Source: Zhihengliuella sp.
GTDB taxonomy: Bacteria; Actinomycetota; Actinomycetes; Actinomycetales; Micrococcaceae
Length of the DNA: 64,000 bases
Assembly: GCF_031178195.1 (NCBI RefSeq)
Contig: NZ_JAPSJL010000002.1
Coordinates: 62,001-126,000, forward strand
Reading direction: 5' to 3'
The notes beneath the pieces were generated by a model. That model was given only the letters and a program-made list of their open reading frames with translations. It was not told the origin of the DNA and did no database searches. How positions within the stretch are numbered: the first letter of the stretch is position 1; every line of letters begins with the position of its first letter. Position numbers and translations under genes: made by a program. Below are positions 53,600-62,502 of the stretch, piece by piece.

Positions 53600-55044
53600 A
53601 GGACAGCATGGCACCACGGCAGCGCGCACCCCGGCTCGACGAGCTCGGCCGCGTCCACTTCCTCGGCCTCGGCGGCGTGGGCGTCTCCGCCGTCGCACGG
53701 CTCATGCAGGCCCGCGGGGTCGCCATCTCCGGCACCGATGCGAAGGACCTCCCGGTCCTGCGCGAGCTGGCGGCGCAGGGCGCCAGGGTCAGCGTCGGCT
53801 ACGCGGCGGAGAACCTCGGCGACGCGGAGACCGTGGTCGCCTCCTCGATCATCAAGGACGGCAATCCGGAGTACGACGAGGCCCGGCGCCGCGGACTGCG
53901 CATCCTCCACCGCTCCGAGGGGCTCGCCGCCACGATGGAGGGCCACACGGTGGTCACGGTCGCCGGCACCCACGGCAAGACGACGACGACGTCGCTGGTC
54001 GCCGTCATGCTCCGCGAGGCCGGGCTCTCGCCCTCGTTCGCCATCGGTGCCAACGTGGGTGGACTCGGCGTCAACGCCGAGCTCGGGGCCGGGCGGATCT
54101 TCGTCGCCGAGGCCGACGAGTCCGACGGCTCCTTCATGAACTACGCGCCCGACATCGCGGTCGTGACCAACGTCGAGGCCGACCACCTGGACCACTACGG
54201 CACGGCGGAGGCCGTGCACGGGATCTTCCGCGAGTTCGTCGGGCTGCTTCCGGCCGGCGGTCTGCTCGTCGCCTGCGCCGACGATCCCGGCGCCGCGGCC
54301 CTGGCGGAGTGGGTGCGCGAGGCCCGGCCGGAGGTGCGGGTGCGGACGTACGGCTTCACGGACGCCGCCGGGCTCAGGCTCGTCGGCGCCGCCGCGGACG
54401 GTCTGCGCTACAGCTGCGGCCTCGAGTGGGACGAGGGCCGGAGCGCGGGCCTCGACCTCGCCGTCCCCGGTGACCACAACCTCCTCAACGCCGCCGCGGC
54501 CTTCGCCGTCGGCCTCGAGCTCGGCGTGGAGCCCGACGCCGCGGCGGCCGGACTGGCCGCCTTCCGCGGCGCCTCCCGACGGTTCGAGTACCGGGGCGAG
54601 GCGGCGGGGGTGCGTGTGTACGACGACTACGCGCACCACCCCACCGAGGTCGCCGCGGCGCTTGCGGCCGCACGCTCGGTGGCCGGGACGCACCGCGTGC
54701 ACGTGCTCTTCCAGCCCCACCTCTTCTCCCGGACCCGGGAGTTCGCGGGCGAGTTCGCCGCGGCGCTCTCGCAGGCCGACACCGCCCGGCTCCTGGACAT
54801 CTACCCCGCGCGGGAGACGCCCATCCCCGGGGTGACGAGCGAGCTCATCGCCGCCGGGCTGGACACCGACGGGGGACTGGTCGCCGCCGAGGACGCGGCG
54901 GCCGCCGTGGCCGCCGGCGTCCGTCCCGGCGACATCGTGATGACGGTCGGTGCCGGCGACGTCACCGAGTACGGGGAACGGATCCTCGCCGCCATCTCGG
55001 CCGTCGGGGACGGTTCCACGGCGGCCCGGCGGGACGACGCCTGA
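53596..55044 (+). CDS. murC: UDP-MurNAc:L-alanine ligase MurC
   Basis: A 482-residue Mur ligase. GTG 53596 overlaps the murG stop and has GGGGAG upstream; ATG 53608 is an alternative. N-domain [20 protein letters not shown] loop [17 protein letters not shown] (about 121-137), [28 protein letters not shown], and the C-domain [14 protein letters not shown] plus [12 protein letters not shown]. It performs the first amino acid addition, of L-alanine to UDP-MurNAc. In this cluster it lies late, directly before ftsQ. Confidence 0.96.
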   Translation: MKDSMAPRQRAPRLDELGRVHFLGLGGVGVSAVARLMQARGVAISGTDAKDLPVLRELAAQGARVSVGYAAENLGDAETVVASSIIKDGNPEYDEARRRGLRILHRSEGLAATMEGHTVVTVAGTHGKTTTTSLVAVMLREAGLSPSFAIGANVGGLGVNAELGAGRIFVAEADESDGSFMNYAPDIAVVTNVEADHLDHYGTAEAVHGIFREFVGLLPAGGLLVACADDPGAAALAEWVREARPEVRVRTYGFTDAAGLRLVGAAADGLRYSCGLEWDEGRSAGLDLAVPGDHNLLNAAAAFAVGLELGVEPDAAAAGLAAFRGASRRFEYRGEAAGVRVYDDYAHHPTEVAAALAAARSVAGTHRVHVLFQPHLFSRTREFAGEFAAALSQADTARLLDIYPARETPIPGVTSELIAAGLDTDGGLVAAEDAAAAVAAGVRPGDIVMTVGAGDVTEYGERILAAISAVGDGSTAARRDDA

Positions 55045-55051
55045 GGTGCCG

Positions 55052-55792
55052 ATGACTGCGGAGTCCCCGAACGTCGTCGAACTCCCGCCCGCGGCGCGGA
55101 GCGTCTGGAAGCGCCGTCTCCTGATCTGGGGCGGCAGCATCCTGGGCACGGTGGCGGCCCTGATCCTGGTCCTGCTCTACTCGCCGCTGCTGGCCATCGA
55201 GCAGGTCGAGATCGAGGGCAACCGGCTGACGCCGACGGCACGCGTCCAGTCGGAGCTGGAGCCGTTGCTCGGGGTGCCGCTGCCCCGCGTCGGCCCGGGC
55301 ACGGTGGAGGAGCTCCTCGCCGACCAGCCGGCCGTCGAATCGGTGGTCATCCAGGCTGAGGCCCCGCACACGCTCCGCGTGGTGATCGAGGAGCACCAGC
55401 CGGTCGCCGTGGTGGGCGAGTCGGGCGCGTTCCAGATGGTCTCCGCCACCGGCGAGCCGCTGGCCCCGGTCGACGAGCGCGGCTCCGTGGAGCTGCCCTA
55501 CATCGAGGGGGTGAGCGCCGAGGAGCAGCCCGACGTGTTCGCGACCGTGACCTCCGTGCTCTCCACCCTGCCGCCCGAGGTGCTCAAGCAGATGGAGTCC
55601 GCCACCGCGCAGAGCATCGACTCCGTGGAGCTGAAACTCGCCTCGGGGGAGCGGGTCGTGTGGGGCAACTCAGAGCACGGCGCCGAGAAGGCGGCCGTCC
55701 TCGCGGCGCTGCTGACGGTCGAGACGCCAAAGGGCCAGGAGCCGGTGGAGGTCATCGACGTGTCCAGCCCCGAGCGGCCCGTGACGAATTGA
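55052..55792 (+). CDS. ftsQ: Division protein FtsQ/DivIB
   Basis: A 246-residue bitopic protein; ATG 55052 follows GAGGTG. A cytoplasmic tail of about 25 residues, one membrane helix (about 27-49, LLIWGGSILGTVAALILVLLYS), a POTRA domain (AIEQVEIEGNRLT ... PHTLRVVIEEHQPVAVV) and a beta domain (about 125-240). FtsQ bridges early division proteins to FtsLB-WI. There is no ftsA between it and ftsZ, as in other actinobacteria. Confidence 0.92.
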   Translation: MTAESPNVVELPPAARSVWKRRLLIWGGSILGTVAALILVLLYSPLLAIEQVEIEGNRLTPTARVQSELEPLLGVPLPRVGPGTVEELLADQPAVESVVIQAEAPHTLRVVIEEHQPVAVVGESGAFQMVSATGEPLAPVDERGSVELPYIEGVSAEEQPDVFATVTSVLSTLPPEVLKQMESATAQSIDSVELKLASGERVVWGNSEHGAEKAAVLAALLTVETPKGQEPVEVIDVSSPERPVTN

Positions 55793-55875
55793 TCGCGGGG
55801 CGAAGTATTGGACGACACGCGGCCCCGGTCATTGCTTCGGGACCTAGCGGCCCATAGCGTCTATAGAGACACAGC

Positions 55876-55945
55876 TTGACATAAGTATAACTCTCAACCT
55901 GAGGGTTAAGGTTAGTCGGCTCCGTAGGCGAAGGTCAGACCTTCG
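55876..55945 (+). promoter_or_regulatory. ftsZ upstream region: TTGACA, GGTTA repeats and palindrome
   Basis: The spacer 55793-55985 is AT-richer than its surroundings. TTGACA lies at 55876-55881, TATAAC at 55886-55891 and TAAGGT at 55907-55912, but no pair has ideal spacing. CGAAGGTC (55929-55936) and GACCTTCG (55938-55945) make a perfect palindrome around one A. This is probably a separate ftsZ promoter with an operator. Confidence 0.55.
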
Positions 55946-55985
55946 GCAGCACACCGTAGAGCACATCGAGCAAGGGATACAGGAC

Positions 55986-57266
55986 GTGGCAGCTCCCCAG
56001 AATTACCTCGCCGTCATCAAGGTCGTCGGCATCGGCGGTGGCGGCGTCAACGCCGTCAACCGCATGATCGAGGTCGGCCTTCGAGGCGTCGAATTCATCG
56101 CGATCAACACGGACGCGCAGGCGCTGCTGATGAGCGATGCCGACGTCAAGCTCGACGTGGGCCGCGAACTCACCCGCGGCCTCGGCGCCGGCGCCAACCC
56201 CGAGGTCGGCCGACAGGCCGCCGAGGACCACGCCGAGGAGATCGAGGAGGTCCTGCGCGGCGCCGACATGGTCTTCGTGACCGCCGGCGAGGGCGGCGGC
56301 ACCGGTACCGGCGGCGCGCCCGTGGTGGCCCGCATCGCGCGGTCGCTCGGTGCGCTGACCATCGGCGTCGTCACCCGCCCGTTCACCTTCGAGGGCCGCC
56401 GCCGCGCCAACTCGGCCGAGGCGGGCATCGACGCACTGCGCGACGAGGTCGACACCCTCATCGTCATCCCGAACGACCGGCTGCTGTCCATCAGCGACCG
56501 GAACGTCTCCGTGCTCGACGCCTTCCGTTCGGCCGACCAGGTGCTGCTCTCTGGCGTCCAGGGCATCACCGACCTGATCACCACGCCCGGCCTCATCAAC
56601 CTCGACTTCGCCGATGTGAAGTCCGTGATGCAGGGCGCCGGGTCCGCGCTCATGGGCATCGGATCCGCCCGCGGCGAGGACCGCGCCGTCCAGGCCGCGG
56701 AACTCGCCATCGCCTCGCCGCTGCTCGAGGCCTCGATCGACGGCGCGCACGGCGTGCTGCTCTCGATCCAGGGCGGATCCGACCTCGGGCTGTTCGAGAT
56801 CAACGAGGCCGCGCGTCTCGTCCAGGAGGTCGCCCACCCCGAGGCCAACATCATCTTCGGCGCCGTCATCGACGACGCCCTCGGCGACGAGGCGCGCGTG
56901 ACGGTCATCGCGGCCGGATTCGACAAGGTCGACGCGACGAGCGCGCCGGCCGCCTACGGCTCCAGCGCCGCACCGGCCTCGCCCCTGGCGAACGGCGCCT
57001 CCGCGGGCGCTGCGGGGGCCGTGGCGGGGACCGCCGGCGAGAGCGCGCAGCAGCCCACGAGCGTCCCGGGGACCGTGCCCCTGGATGCGCCGTCGGGGAC
57101 CCCCGTCCGCGGCACGGTGCCGTTGGAGCCGGTCGGGGCTCCGGCCCAGTCCTCGGCCGCGGCTGCGGAGGGCGGCTCGCAGTACGAGGAACTGCCGTCC
57201 GTCGTCGACCAGGATCTCAGCGCCGGCGGCGGCGACGATCTGGACGTCCCGGACTTCCTGAAGTAG
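55986..57266 (+). CDS. ftsZ: Cell division GTPase FtsZ
   Basis: A 426-residue tubulin-like GTPase from GTG 55986. GTP-binding motifs: [16 protein letters not shown] (about 13-28), the tubulin signature [16 protein letters not shown] (about 102-117), NDRLL and the T7 loop [11 protein letters not shown] that completes the active site of the neighbouring subunit. A Gly/Ala/Pro-rich linker (about 318-405) leads to the conserved tail [10 protein letters not shown], which binds SepF and other partners. It forms the Z-ring. Confidence 0.97.
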   Translation: MAAPQNYLAVIKVVGIGGGGVNAVNRMIEVGLRGVEFIAINTDAQALLMSDADVKLDVGRELTRGLGAGANPEVGRQAAEDHAEEIEEVLRGADMVFVTAGEGGGTGTGGAPVVARIARSLGALTIGVVTRPFTFEGRRRANSAEAGIDALRDEVDTLIVIPNDRLLSISDRNVSVLDAFRSADQVLLSGVQGITDLITTPGLINLDFADVKSVMQGAGSALMGIGSARGEDRAVQAAELAIASPLLEASIDGAHGVLLSIQGGSDLGLFEINEAARLVQEVAHPEANIIFGAVIDDALGDEARVTVIAAGFDKVDATSAPAAYGSSAAPASPLANGASAGAAGAVAGTAGESAQQPTSVPGTVPLDAPSGTPVRGTVPLEPVGAPAQSSAAAAEGGSQYEELPSVVDQDLSAGGGDDLDVPDFLK

Positions 57267-57294
57267 CCGCACCGCCGCAGCATGCCACGCGACC

Positions 57295-57327
57295 CCGGCC
57301 GGTCGGACCGAGTGTCCGCCCGGCCGG
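57295..57327 (+). terminator. Hairpin between ftsZ and pgeF
   Basis: CCGGCCGG-T-CGGAC (57295-57308) pairs with GTCCG-C-CCGGCCGG (57314-57327), 5-nt loop, one mismatch. It lies 28 bp after the ftsZ stop and 22 bp before the pgeF start, and may reduce read-through or protect the ftsZ 3' end. Confidence 0.65.
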
Positions 57328-57349
57328 CGTCGTCCCAGGAAGGATTCCG

Positions 57350-58270
57350 ATGCTCCAGCTCGACGCCGGCACCGCCAGGCGGTCCGGCCTCGTCCCGCGG
57401 GTGGCGTTCACCACCGTCGCCGAGGGCAACCTGGCCCTCCACGTCGACGACGACGCGCAGGCCGTGCACCGCCGGCGCGCCGCGGTCGCGGCGGCCCTCG
57501 GCGCCGACCGGGTCCACTACATGAACCAGGTCCACTCGGCCGACGTCGCCGTCGTGCCGGGGGTTCCCGACGCGGACGCGCGCCGTGCCGAGGATCCCTC
57601 GGTGGCCGATGCCGCCCCCACTGCCGACGCACTGGTCACGGGTGACGACGGTGCGGCGCTGGCCGTCATGGTCGCCGACTGCGTGCCGGTCGTCCTGGTC
57701 GGAGTGCCGGCCCGTCCCGGCACCGGCTCCGCCGGCAGGGAGGGACCCGACGGCGCCGAGGGCCCGGGAGGCCGCGATGGCCACAGCGGGGTCGTCCGGG
57801 CCGTCGCGCACGCCGGTCGGCGCGGACTGCTCTCCGGGATCCTCCCCGCCACGGTCGCGCGGATGCGGGCCGTCGCAGCGTCCGCGCACCAGGGCTCCCG
57901 TCCCGACGGGCCGGTGGCGGACGCCGACGCCGGGCTCGAGATCACGGCCTGGATCGGCCCCTCGATCTGCGGTGCATGCTACGAGGTCCCGGAGGCGATG
58001 GCCCGGCAGGCCGAGGCGGAGCAGCCCGGCATCAGCGCCACCACGAGCTGGGGGACTGCGTCGCTCGACCTGCCCGGGGCCGCGGCGGCGCAGCTGCGCT
58101 CGGGCGGAGTCGCCGTCGTGCCGTCGGGGATCTGCACCCTCGAGGACGCCCGCTTCTACTCCTACCGGCGCGACTCCCGCTGCGGCCGGTTCGCCGGCCT
58201 CGCGTGGATGGGCCCCGCCTCGGGGGACCGGGCCGGAACTGCAGCGGACACGACGGGAGGAAGCCGATGA
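57350..58270 (+). CDS. pgeF: Peptidoglycan editing factor PgeF (YfiH/laccase-domain)
   Basis: A 306-residue protein; ATG 57350 follows AGGAAGG. The three metal-site motifs are present: NQVHSADV (H), MVADCVPVVL (C) and VAHAGRRGLLSG (H; most members have W where R stands). WIGPSICGACYEVPE and the C-terminal FYSYRRDSRCGRFAG are typical. PgeF removes wrongly built UDP-MurNAc-L-Ser species in Escherichia coli; other relatives act on purine nucleosides. A Gly/Pro-rich insert of about 25 residues (about 123-147) is unusual. It overlaps the next gene by ATGA. Confidence 0.92.
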   Translation: MLQLDAGTARRSGLVPRVAFTTVAEGNLALHVDDDAQAVHRRRAAVAAALGADRVHYMNQVHSADVAVVPGVPDADARRAEDPSVADAAPTADALVTGDDGAALAVMVADCVPVVLVGVPARPGTGSAGREGPDGAEGPGGRDGHSGVVRAVAHAGRRGLLSGILPATVARMRAVAASAHQGSRPDGPVADADAGLEITAWIGPSICGACYEVPEAMARQAEAEQPGISATTSWGTASLDLPGAAAAQLRSGGVAVVPSGICTLEDARFYSYRRDSRCGRFAGLAWMGPASGDRAGTAADTTGGSR

Positions 58271-59046
58271 ACGACCCAGCGGCACAGGGGCGCCGGCAGG
58301 ATCTGGCGGAGCGGCTCGAGCGGGTCCGGCGACGCATCGCCGACGCGGCGCGTGCCGCCGGGCGGGAGACTCCGGAGCTGATCGTCGTCACCAAGTTCTT
58401 CCCGGCCTCCGACGTACGCCACCTCAGCGGGCTGGGCGTGCGGGCGGTCGGGGAGAACCGGGACCAGGAGGCGGCGGCCAAGGCCGCCGAGACCGCCGAC
58501 CTGGACCTGGAGTGGCACTTCATCGGACAGCTGCAGAAGAACAAGGCCAAGTCGGTGGTGCGCTACGCATCCGCCGTGCACTCGGTGGACCGCGAGCCGC
58601 TCGTGGGGGCACTGGCCCGCGCCATGGAGCGCGAACAGGAGCGGCGTCGAGAGGCGGGCGAACCGCCGCGGCCGCCGCTGACCGCGCTCGTCCAGGTGGA
58701 TCTGGACCAGGGCGGACCGGACGCCTGGAACGACGGCGGGGCGGACGCCGCCCAGCCCGGCCGGGGCGGGGCCGCACCCGACGACGTCTCCTCGATCGCC
58801 GCGGCGATCGCGGCCGCTCCCGGGCTCGAGCTCGGCGGCGTCATGGCGGTCGCGCCCCTGGGCGGGGACCCCGACGAGGCGTTCGAACGACTTCGCGCTA
58901 TCGCTCTGCGGCTGCAGGAGCAGTATCCGGAGGCCACGGCGATCTCGGCCGGGATGAGCCAGGACCTGGAATCGGCCGTAGCACACGGTGCGACACACCT
59001 GAGAATAGGCTCTGATGTCCTCGGGCCGCGTCCTGCCGTGCGGTAG
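58267..59046 (+). CDS. PLP homeostasis protein (YggS/PROSC family)
   Basis: A 259-residue TIM-barrel PLP protein. The cofactor lysine lies in [10 protein letters not shown] (near 40). [20 protein letters not shown], a VDLDQGG motif, the [12 protein letters not shown] strand and the closing [27 protein letters not shown] are all conserved. The family has no known catalytic activity and keeps pyridoxal phosphate and amino acid pools balanced. A longer Pro/Gly-rich segment near 122-170 interrupts the barrel. It lies in the conserved ftsZ-pgeF-yggS-sepF order. Confidence 0.94.
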   Translation: MNDPAAQGRRQDLAERLERVRRRIADAARAAGRETPELIVVTKFFPASDVRHLSGLGVRAVGENRDQEAAAKAAETADLDLEWHFIGQLQKNKAKSVVRYASAVHSVDREPLVGALARAMEREQERRREAGEPPRPPLTALVQVDLDQGGPDAWNDGGADAAQPGRGGAAPDDVSSIAAAIAAAPGLELGGVMAVAPLGGDPDEAFERLRAIALRLQEQYPEATAISAGMSQDLESAVAHGATHLRIGSDVLGPRPAVR

Positions 59047-59114
59047 CGTCGACTCAGCGGGAGATCCAGCGAATCCGGCGGTGCTGGGCCGCGCACGATC
59101 TGAAGGAGAAGACC

Positions 59115-59639
59115 ATGGCTGGCGCACTGCGCAAGACGATGATCTACTTGGGCCTCGCCGACGGCGACGAGCACTACGAGGAGACGGCACGCGTCGAATC
59201 GGCCGAACGCGACGATGTGCGCCGAACCGAGCCGGCGGCGGCCCGCGAAGAGACCAGGCCCGCGGCGGCCCCCGAGCCGCCCGAGGCCGACAACGAGTAC
59301 AGGGCGCCGGTCACGCCCATCAAGCGCGCAGCTTCATCGAGGGACGAGGATTTCGAATTGCGTCAGATCACGACCGTTCACCCGCGCTCGTACAACGATG
59401 CGAAGATCATCGGGGAGAGCTTCCGGGACGGCATCCCGGTGATCATGAACGTGACCGACATGGGGGAGGCGGAGGCCAAGCGGCTCGTCGACTTCTCCGC
59501 CGGTCTCGTCTTCGGCCTCCACGGCACCATCGAGCGTGTGACGAACAAGGTGTTCCTGCTCTCGCCCTCGACCATCGAAGTCCTCGGCGAGGATCAGAAG
59601 GCCTCCGAGGAGCAGACCTCCTTCTTCAACCAGAGCTAG
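59115..59639 (+). CDS. sepF: Cell division protein SepF
   Basis: A 174-residue protein with GAAGGAGAAG before the ATG. The first 18 residues ([16 protein letters not shown]) form an amphipathic membrane-binding helix. After a disordered acidic linker, the SepF core (about 80-165) has [50 protein letters not shown] and [11 protein letters not shown]. SepF anchors the FtsZ tail to the membrane and takes the place of FtsA in actinobacteria, in agreement with the missing ftsA here. Confidence 0.95.
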   Translation: MAGALRKTMIYLGLADGDEHYEETARVESAERDDVRRTEPAAAREETRPAAAPEPPEADNEYRAPVTPIKRAASSRDEDFELRQITTVHPRSYNDAKIIGESFRDGIPVIMNVTDMGEAEAKRLVDFSAGLVFGLHGTIERVTNKVFLLSPSTIEVLGEDQKASEEQTSFFNQS

Positions 59640-59654
59640 CCGGGCCGCTCGACC

Positions 59655-59948
59655 GTGGATCTCCTCTTCGCCGTCCTCTACATCGCCCTGACGGTCTTCC
59701 AGATCGTGCTGATGATCAGGATCGTCTTCGACATCGTGCAGTCCTTCGCCCGGACCTGGCGTCCCGGCGGAATCGCGCTCATCGTGGCCAGCTTCGTCTA
59801 CCGCCTGACGGACCCGCCGATGCGCTGGCTGCGCTCCAAGATCCCGCCGCTGGATCTGGGCGGGATGCGCTTCGATCTCGCGTTCCTCGTCCTCTATTTC
59901 GTGGTCATCATCGCCAAAGTGATCGTCTCGACGATCGCCGGGGCCTGA
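59655..59948 (+). CDS. YggT family membrane protein
   Basis: A 97-residue protein with GTG start 59655. Two hydrophobic stretches (about 3-25 and 76-94) flank the conserved YRLTDPPMRWLRSKIPPLDLGGMRFDLAFLVL motif region (shortened signature: TDPxxRxxR then PP-LGxxDLS-like). YggT genes accompany sepF in many bacteria. The function is unclear; roles in osmotic tolerance and septum assembly have been suggested. Confidence 0.9.
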   Translation: MDLLFAVLYIALTVFQIVLMIRIVFDIVQSFARTWRPGGIALIVASFVYRLTDPPMRWLRSKIPPLDLGGMRFDLAFLVLYFVVIIAKVIVSTIAGA

Positions 59949-59998
59949 AGACTCAATGAAGAACAAAGGGCTCCTGTTAGCCCTGACCGGATAACCGT

Positions 59999-60004
59999 TA
60001 TAGT
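59999..60004 (+). promoter_or_regulatory. -10 hexamer TATAGT of divIVA
   Basis: TATAGT is preceded at 18 bp by TGTTAG (59975-59980). GTTAT (59997-60001) and GTTAG (60008-60012), six bases apart, partly resemble the GTnAC-n6-GTnAC pattern. The leader would be about 100 nt. Confidence 0.5.
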
Positions 60005-60113
60005 CTTGTTAGCGAAGTGATCAGGGGCTTTGGCCTCCGTCCCACTGAATGTGAAAAGCCTGCCCGGCCAATCTGCTGAGGCTGGGAACAGACCTAAGTA
60101 TCGAGGTGACCAG

Positions 60114-60830
60114 ATGGCGCTCACGCCAGAAGACGTTGTCAACAAGCGATTCCAGCCGACTAAGTTCCGTGAGGGCTACGACCAGGATGAGGTTGACGAC
60201 TTCCTCGACGAGATCGTCGTCGAACTGCGTCGCCTGAACCAGGAGAACGACGAGCTGCGCCGCCAGATCGCCGAGCTGGAGTCCGGCGAGGGCTCCGAGA
60301 CCTCCGCCGTTCCCGCCCCGGTCGCAGCGGCCCCGGCCGAGAAGACCGAGGCGAAGGCCGACGCCGACGCCGGCAAGGCCACGGAGAAGGTCGCGGAGAA
60401 GCCTGCGGAGAAGGCCTCGGACAAGCCGGCTGCCGCTGCTCCGGCCACTCCTGCGCCGGCCGCCGAGGCCCCCGCCGCGGCTGCCGCTGCACCGCAGCAG
60501 GGCGGGGACACCGCCCAGTCCGCCGCAGGCGTCCTGGCCATGGCGCAGCGCCTCCACGACGAGTACGTCAACGAGGGTGCCAAGACCCGCGACAAGATCA
60601 TCGCCGAGGCCCAGACCAAGGCGAAGTCCCTGGTCGAGGAGGCCGAGGAGAAGAGCCGCCAGACGCTCAACGCGCTCGAGGTCCAGAAGACCGAGCTGCA
60701 GCAGAAGGTCGACTCGCTCCGCACCTTCGAGCGCGACTACCGCGGCCGGCTCAAGGCGTACATCGAGGGCCAGCTGCGCGACCTCGAGGCCAAGGGCTCG
60801 TCGGCTCCGGACAGCAACGACAAGGCGTAA
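60114..60830 (+). CDS. wag31: Polar growth and division protein DivIVA (Wag31)
   Basis: A 238-residue coiled-coil protein; GAGGTGA precedes ATG 60114. The N-terminal membrane-sensing domain is ALTPEDVVNKRFQPTKFREGYDQDEVDDFLDEIV with the exposed FQ/F and R residues. A first coiled coil (about 33-58), an Ala/Lys/Pro-rich linker (about 60-130) and a second long coiled coil (about 140-225) follow. It gathers at curved membrane of poles and septa and organises cell-wall growth. In mycobacteria Wag31 is a Ser/Thr kinase target; the linker here is Ala-rich and has few clear phosphosites. Confidence 0.95.
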   Translation: MALTPEDVVNKRFQPTKFREGYDQDEVDDFLDEIVVELRRLNQENDELRRQIAELESGEGSETSAVPAPVAAAPAEKTEAKADADAGKATEKVAEKPAEKASDKPAAAAPATPAPAAEAPAAAAAAPQQGGDTAQSAAGVLAMAQRLHDEYVNEGAKTRDKIIAEAQTKAKSLVEEAEEKSRQTLNALEVQKTELQQKVDSLRTFERDYRGRLKAYIEGQLRDLEAKGSSAPDSNDKA

Positions 60831-60842
60831 CGACGCTTCGAC

Positions 60843-60874
60843 CCATCGGCGGCCGGTGATCCGGCCGCCGATGG
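60843..60874 (+). terminator. 14-bp perfect hairpin after divIVA
   Basis: Arms 60843-60856 and 60861-60874 pair perfectly around the loop TGAT, 13 bp after the stop. A T-tract is absent. Confidence 0.88.
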
Positions 60875-60933
60875 TGCGTTAACCACCGCACCGGGACGGC
60901 GGCAACGTCCCTCCAGACCCACCCGGAGGACCA

Positions 60934-61509
60934 GTGGACAACCCCGAGCGCACGACGGCGCAGCACGGCTCCGTCCGAGCCGGACGCTGCGTGGCGGTTG
61001 CCGCGGCGGTCTTCACGATCGCCGTCGTCCTCGACCAGACCACCAAGGCGGTCGTCGAGAGCACCATGAGCCTCGGGCAGAAGATCCCGGTCATCGATCC
61101 GGTCCTCTCGTGGCACTACATCCTCAACCCCGGGGCAGCGTTCTCCATCGGCACGGACGTCACCTGGATCTTCACAATCCTGCAGGCCGCCGTCGTCGTC
61201 TACGTCGCGACGCTGCTGCGGAAGGTCCGCCACCTGCCGTGGGCCCTCGCCCTCGGCGGTGTCGCCGGCGGCGCCGCCGGGAACCTGATCGACCGCCTGT
61301 TCCGGGAGCCGTCGTTCGGCATGGGCCATGTCGTGGACTTCATCGCGCTGCCGGACTTCGCCGTCTTCAACGTCGCAGATTCCTTCGTCGTCTGTTCGAT
61401 GATCGGCGTGTGCCTGCTGATCTTCCGCGGCGTGAACCTCGACGGATCCCGGGAGGGCGTGGGCCCGCCCGCCGACGACGCACCCGAGTCGGGGCGGACG
61501 GGCCCGTGA
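60934..61509 (+). CDS. lspA: Lipoprotein signal peptidase LspA
   Basis: A 191-residue four-helix membrane protease; GTG 60934 with GGAGG upstream. Conserved blocks are [26 protein letters not shown], the aspartate in [13 protein letters not shown] (about 119-131) and the second catalytic aspartate in [13 protein letters not shown] (about 146-158). It cuts the signal peptide of lipidated prolipoproteins such as LpqB. The stop overlaps the next start (GTGA). Confidence 0.96.
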   Translation: MDNPERTTAQHGSVRAGRCVAVAAAVFTIAVVLDQTTKAVVESTMSLGQKIPVIDPVLSWHYILNPGAAFSIGTDVTWIFTILQAAVVVYVATLLRKVRHLPWALALGGVAGGAAGNLIDRLFREPSFGMGHVVDFIALPDFAVFNVADSFVVCSMIGVCLLIFRGVNLDGSREGVGPPADDAPESGRTGP

Positions 61510-62444
61510 GCCGGCAGGAATTCCTCGAGGTGTTCGAGGAGGACGACGGCGTCCGGATGGACGCCTTCGTGGCGGACTCGCTGGGGGAGTCGCGCACGCG
61601 GGCGGCCCAGTGGTGCCGCGACGGGCTCGTCGCCGTCGACGGTCGGCCTGCCGCCAAGTCCCGTCGGCTCGTCCGAGGGGAGATCGTCGAAGTATCCGTG
61701 CCGGACCGGGAGGACCCGCTGGCCGTGAAGGTGGAGGCCGTGGAGGACCTGAAGATCATCGCCGAGGATCCCGACTTCGTCGTGATCGACAAGCCGGTGG
61801 GCGTGGCAGCGCACCCCTCGCCCGGATGGGTCGGGCCGACCGTGGTGGGCGCGCTCGCGGCGGCGGGGTACCGCATCAGCACCTCCGGCGCCGCGGAGCG
61901 CCAGGGCATCGTCCACCGCCTCGATGTCGGTACCTCCGGCCTCATGACGGTCGCCACGAGTGAGCGCGCTTACACGGTGCTGAAGCAGGCCTTCCGCGAC
62001 CGGACGCCCCGCAAGGTCTACCACGCCGTCGTTCAGGGCATCCCGGATCCGACGCGCGGGACGATCGACGCCGCGATCGGCCGCCACCCCGGCCACGAGT
62101 GGAAGTTCGCCGTCACGGAGGACGGGCGCCCCTCCGTCACCCACTACGAGGTTCTCGAGGCCTTCGGACGGGCCTCTCTGGTGGAGGTCCACCTGGAGAC
62201 CGGACGCACCCACCAGATCCGCGTGCACTTCTCCGCGCTGCGCCATCCGTGCGCCGGAGACCTGACCTACGGCGCGGATCCGCGTCTGGCCTCCACACTC
62301 GGGCTGACCCGGCAGTGGCTGCACGCCCACCGGCTCGGGTTCCCGCACCCGGTCACGGGGGAGTGGGTCGACTTCGAGAGCAGCTACCCAGCGGACCTGC
62401 AGCAGGCGCTGGACCTCCTGCGTGACGGAGCCGACCTCGCCTGA
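61506..62444 (+). CDS. RluA/RluD family rRNA pseudouridine synthase
   Basis: A 312-residue protein with an N-terminal S4 RNA-binding domain (about 12-70, [20 protein letters not shown]) and the synthase domain. The catalytic aspartate is D140 in [35 protein letters not shown] and [19 protein letters not shown] are family signatures. By architecture it matches RluD, which modifies helix 69 of 23S rRNA, but the exact target site is not proven. Position after lspA is widely conserved. Confidence 0.94.
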   Translation: MSRQEFLEVFEEDDGVRMDAFVADSLGESRTRAAQWCRDGLVAVDGRPAAKSRRLVRGEIVEVSVPDREDPLAVKVEAVEDLKIIAEDPDFVVIDKPVGVAAHPSPGWVGPTVVGALAAAGYRISTSGAAERQGIVHRLDVGTSGLMTVATSERAYTVLKQAFRDRTPRKVYHAVVQGIPDPTRGTIDAAIGRHPGHEWKFAVTEDGRPSVTHYEVLEAFGRASLVEVHLETGRTHQIRVHFSALRHPCAGDLTYGADPRLASTLGLTRQWLHAHRLGFPHPVTGEWVDFESSYPADLQQALDLLRDGADLA

Positions 62445-62453
62445 CGGCCCCAC

Positions 62454-62487
62454 GCCCGGCCCATGGCGCCAACACGTCGGGCCGGGC
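62454..62487 (+). terminator. Possible hairpin between rluD-type gene and dnaE
   Basis: GCCCGGCCC (62454-62462) and GGGCCGGGC (62479-62487) are perfectly complementary with a 16-nt loop. The 3' arm lies just upstream of the dnaE -10. Confidence 0.5.
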
Positions 62488-62490
62488 TCC

Positions 62491-62496
62491 TAGACT
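62491..62496 (+). promoter_or_regulatory. -10 hexamer TAGACT, leaderless dnaE
   Basis: TAGACT, 6 bases (gtacgg), then GTG 62503. No ribosome binding site. Confidence 0.55.
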
Positions 62497-62502
62497 GTAC
62501 GG

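Noticed and set aside
55052-55985. An ftsA or other gene hidden between ftsQ and ftsZ
   Set aside because: The 193-bp spacer holds no plausible frame; absence of ftsA with presence of sepF is normal for actinobacteria.
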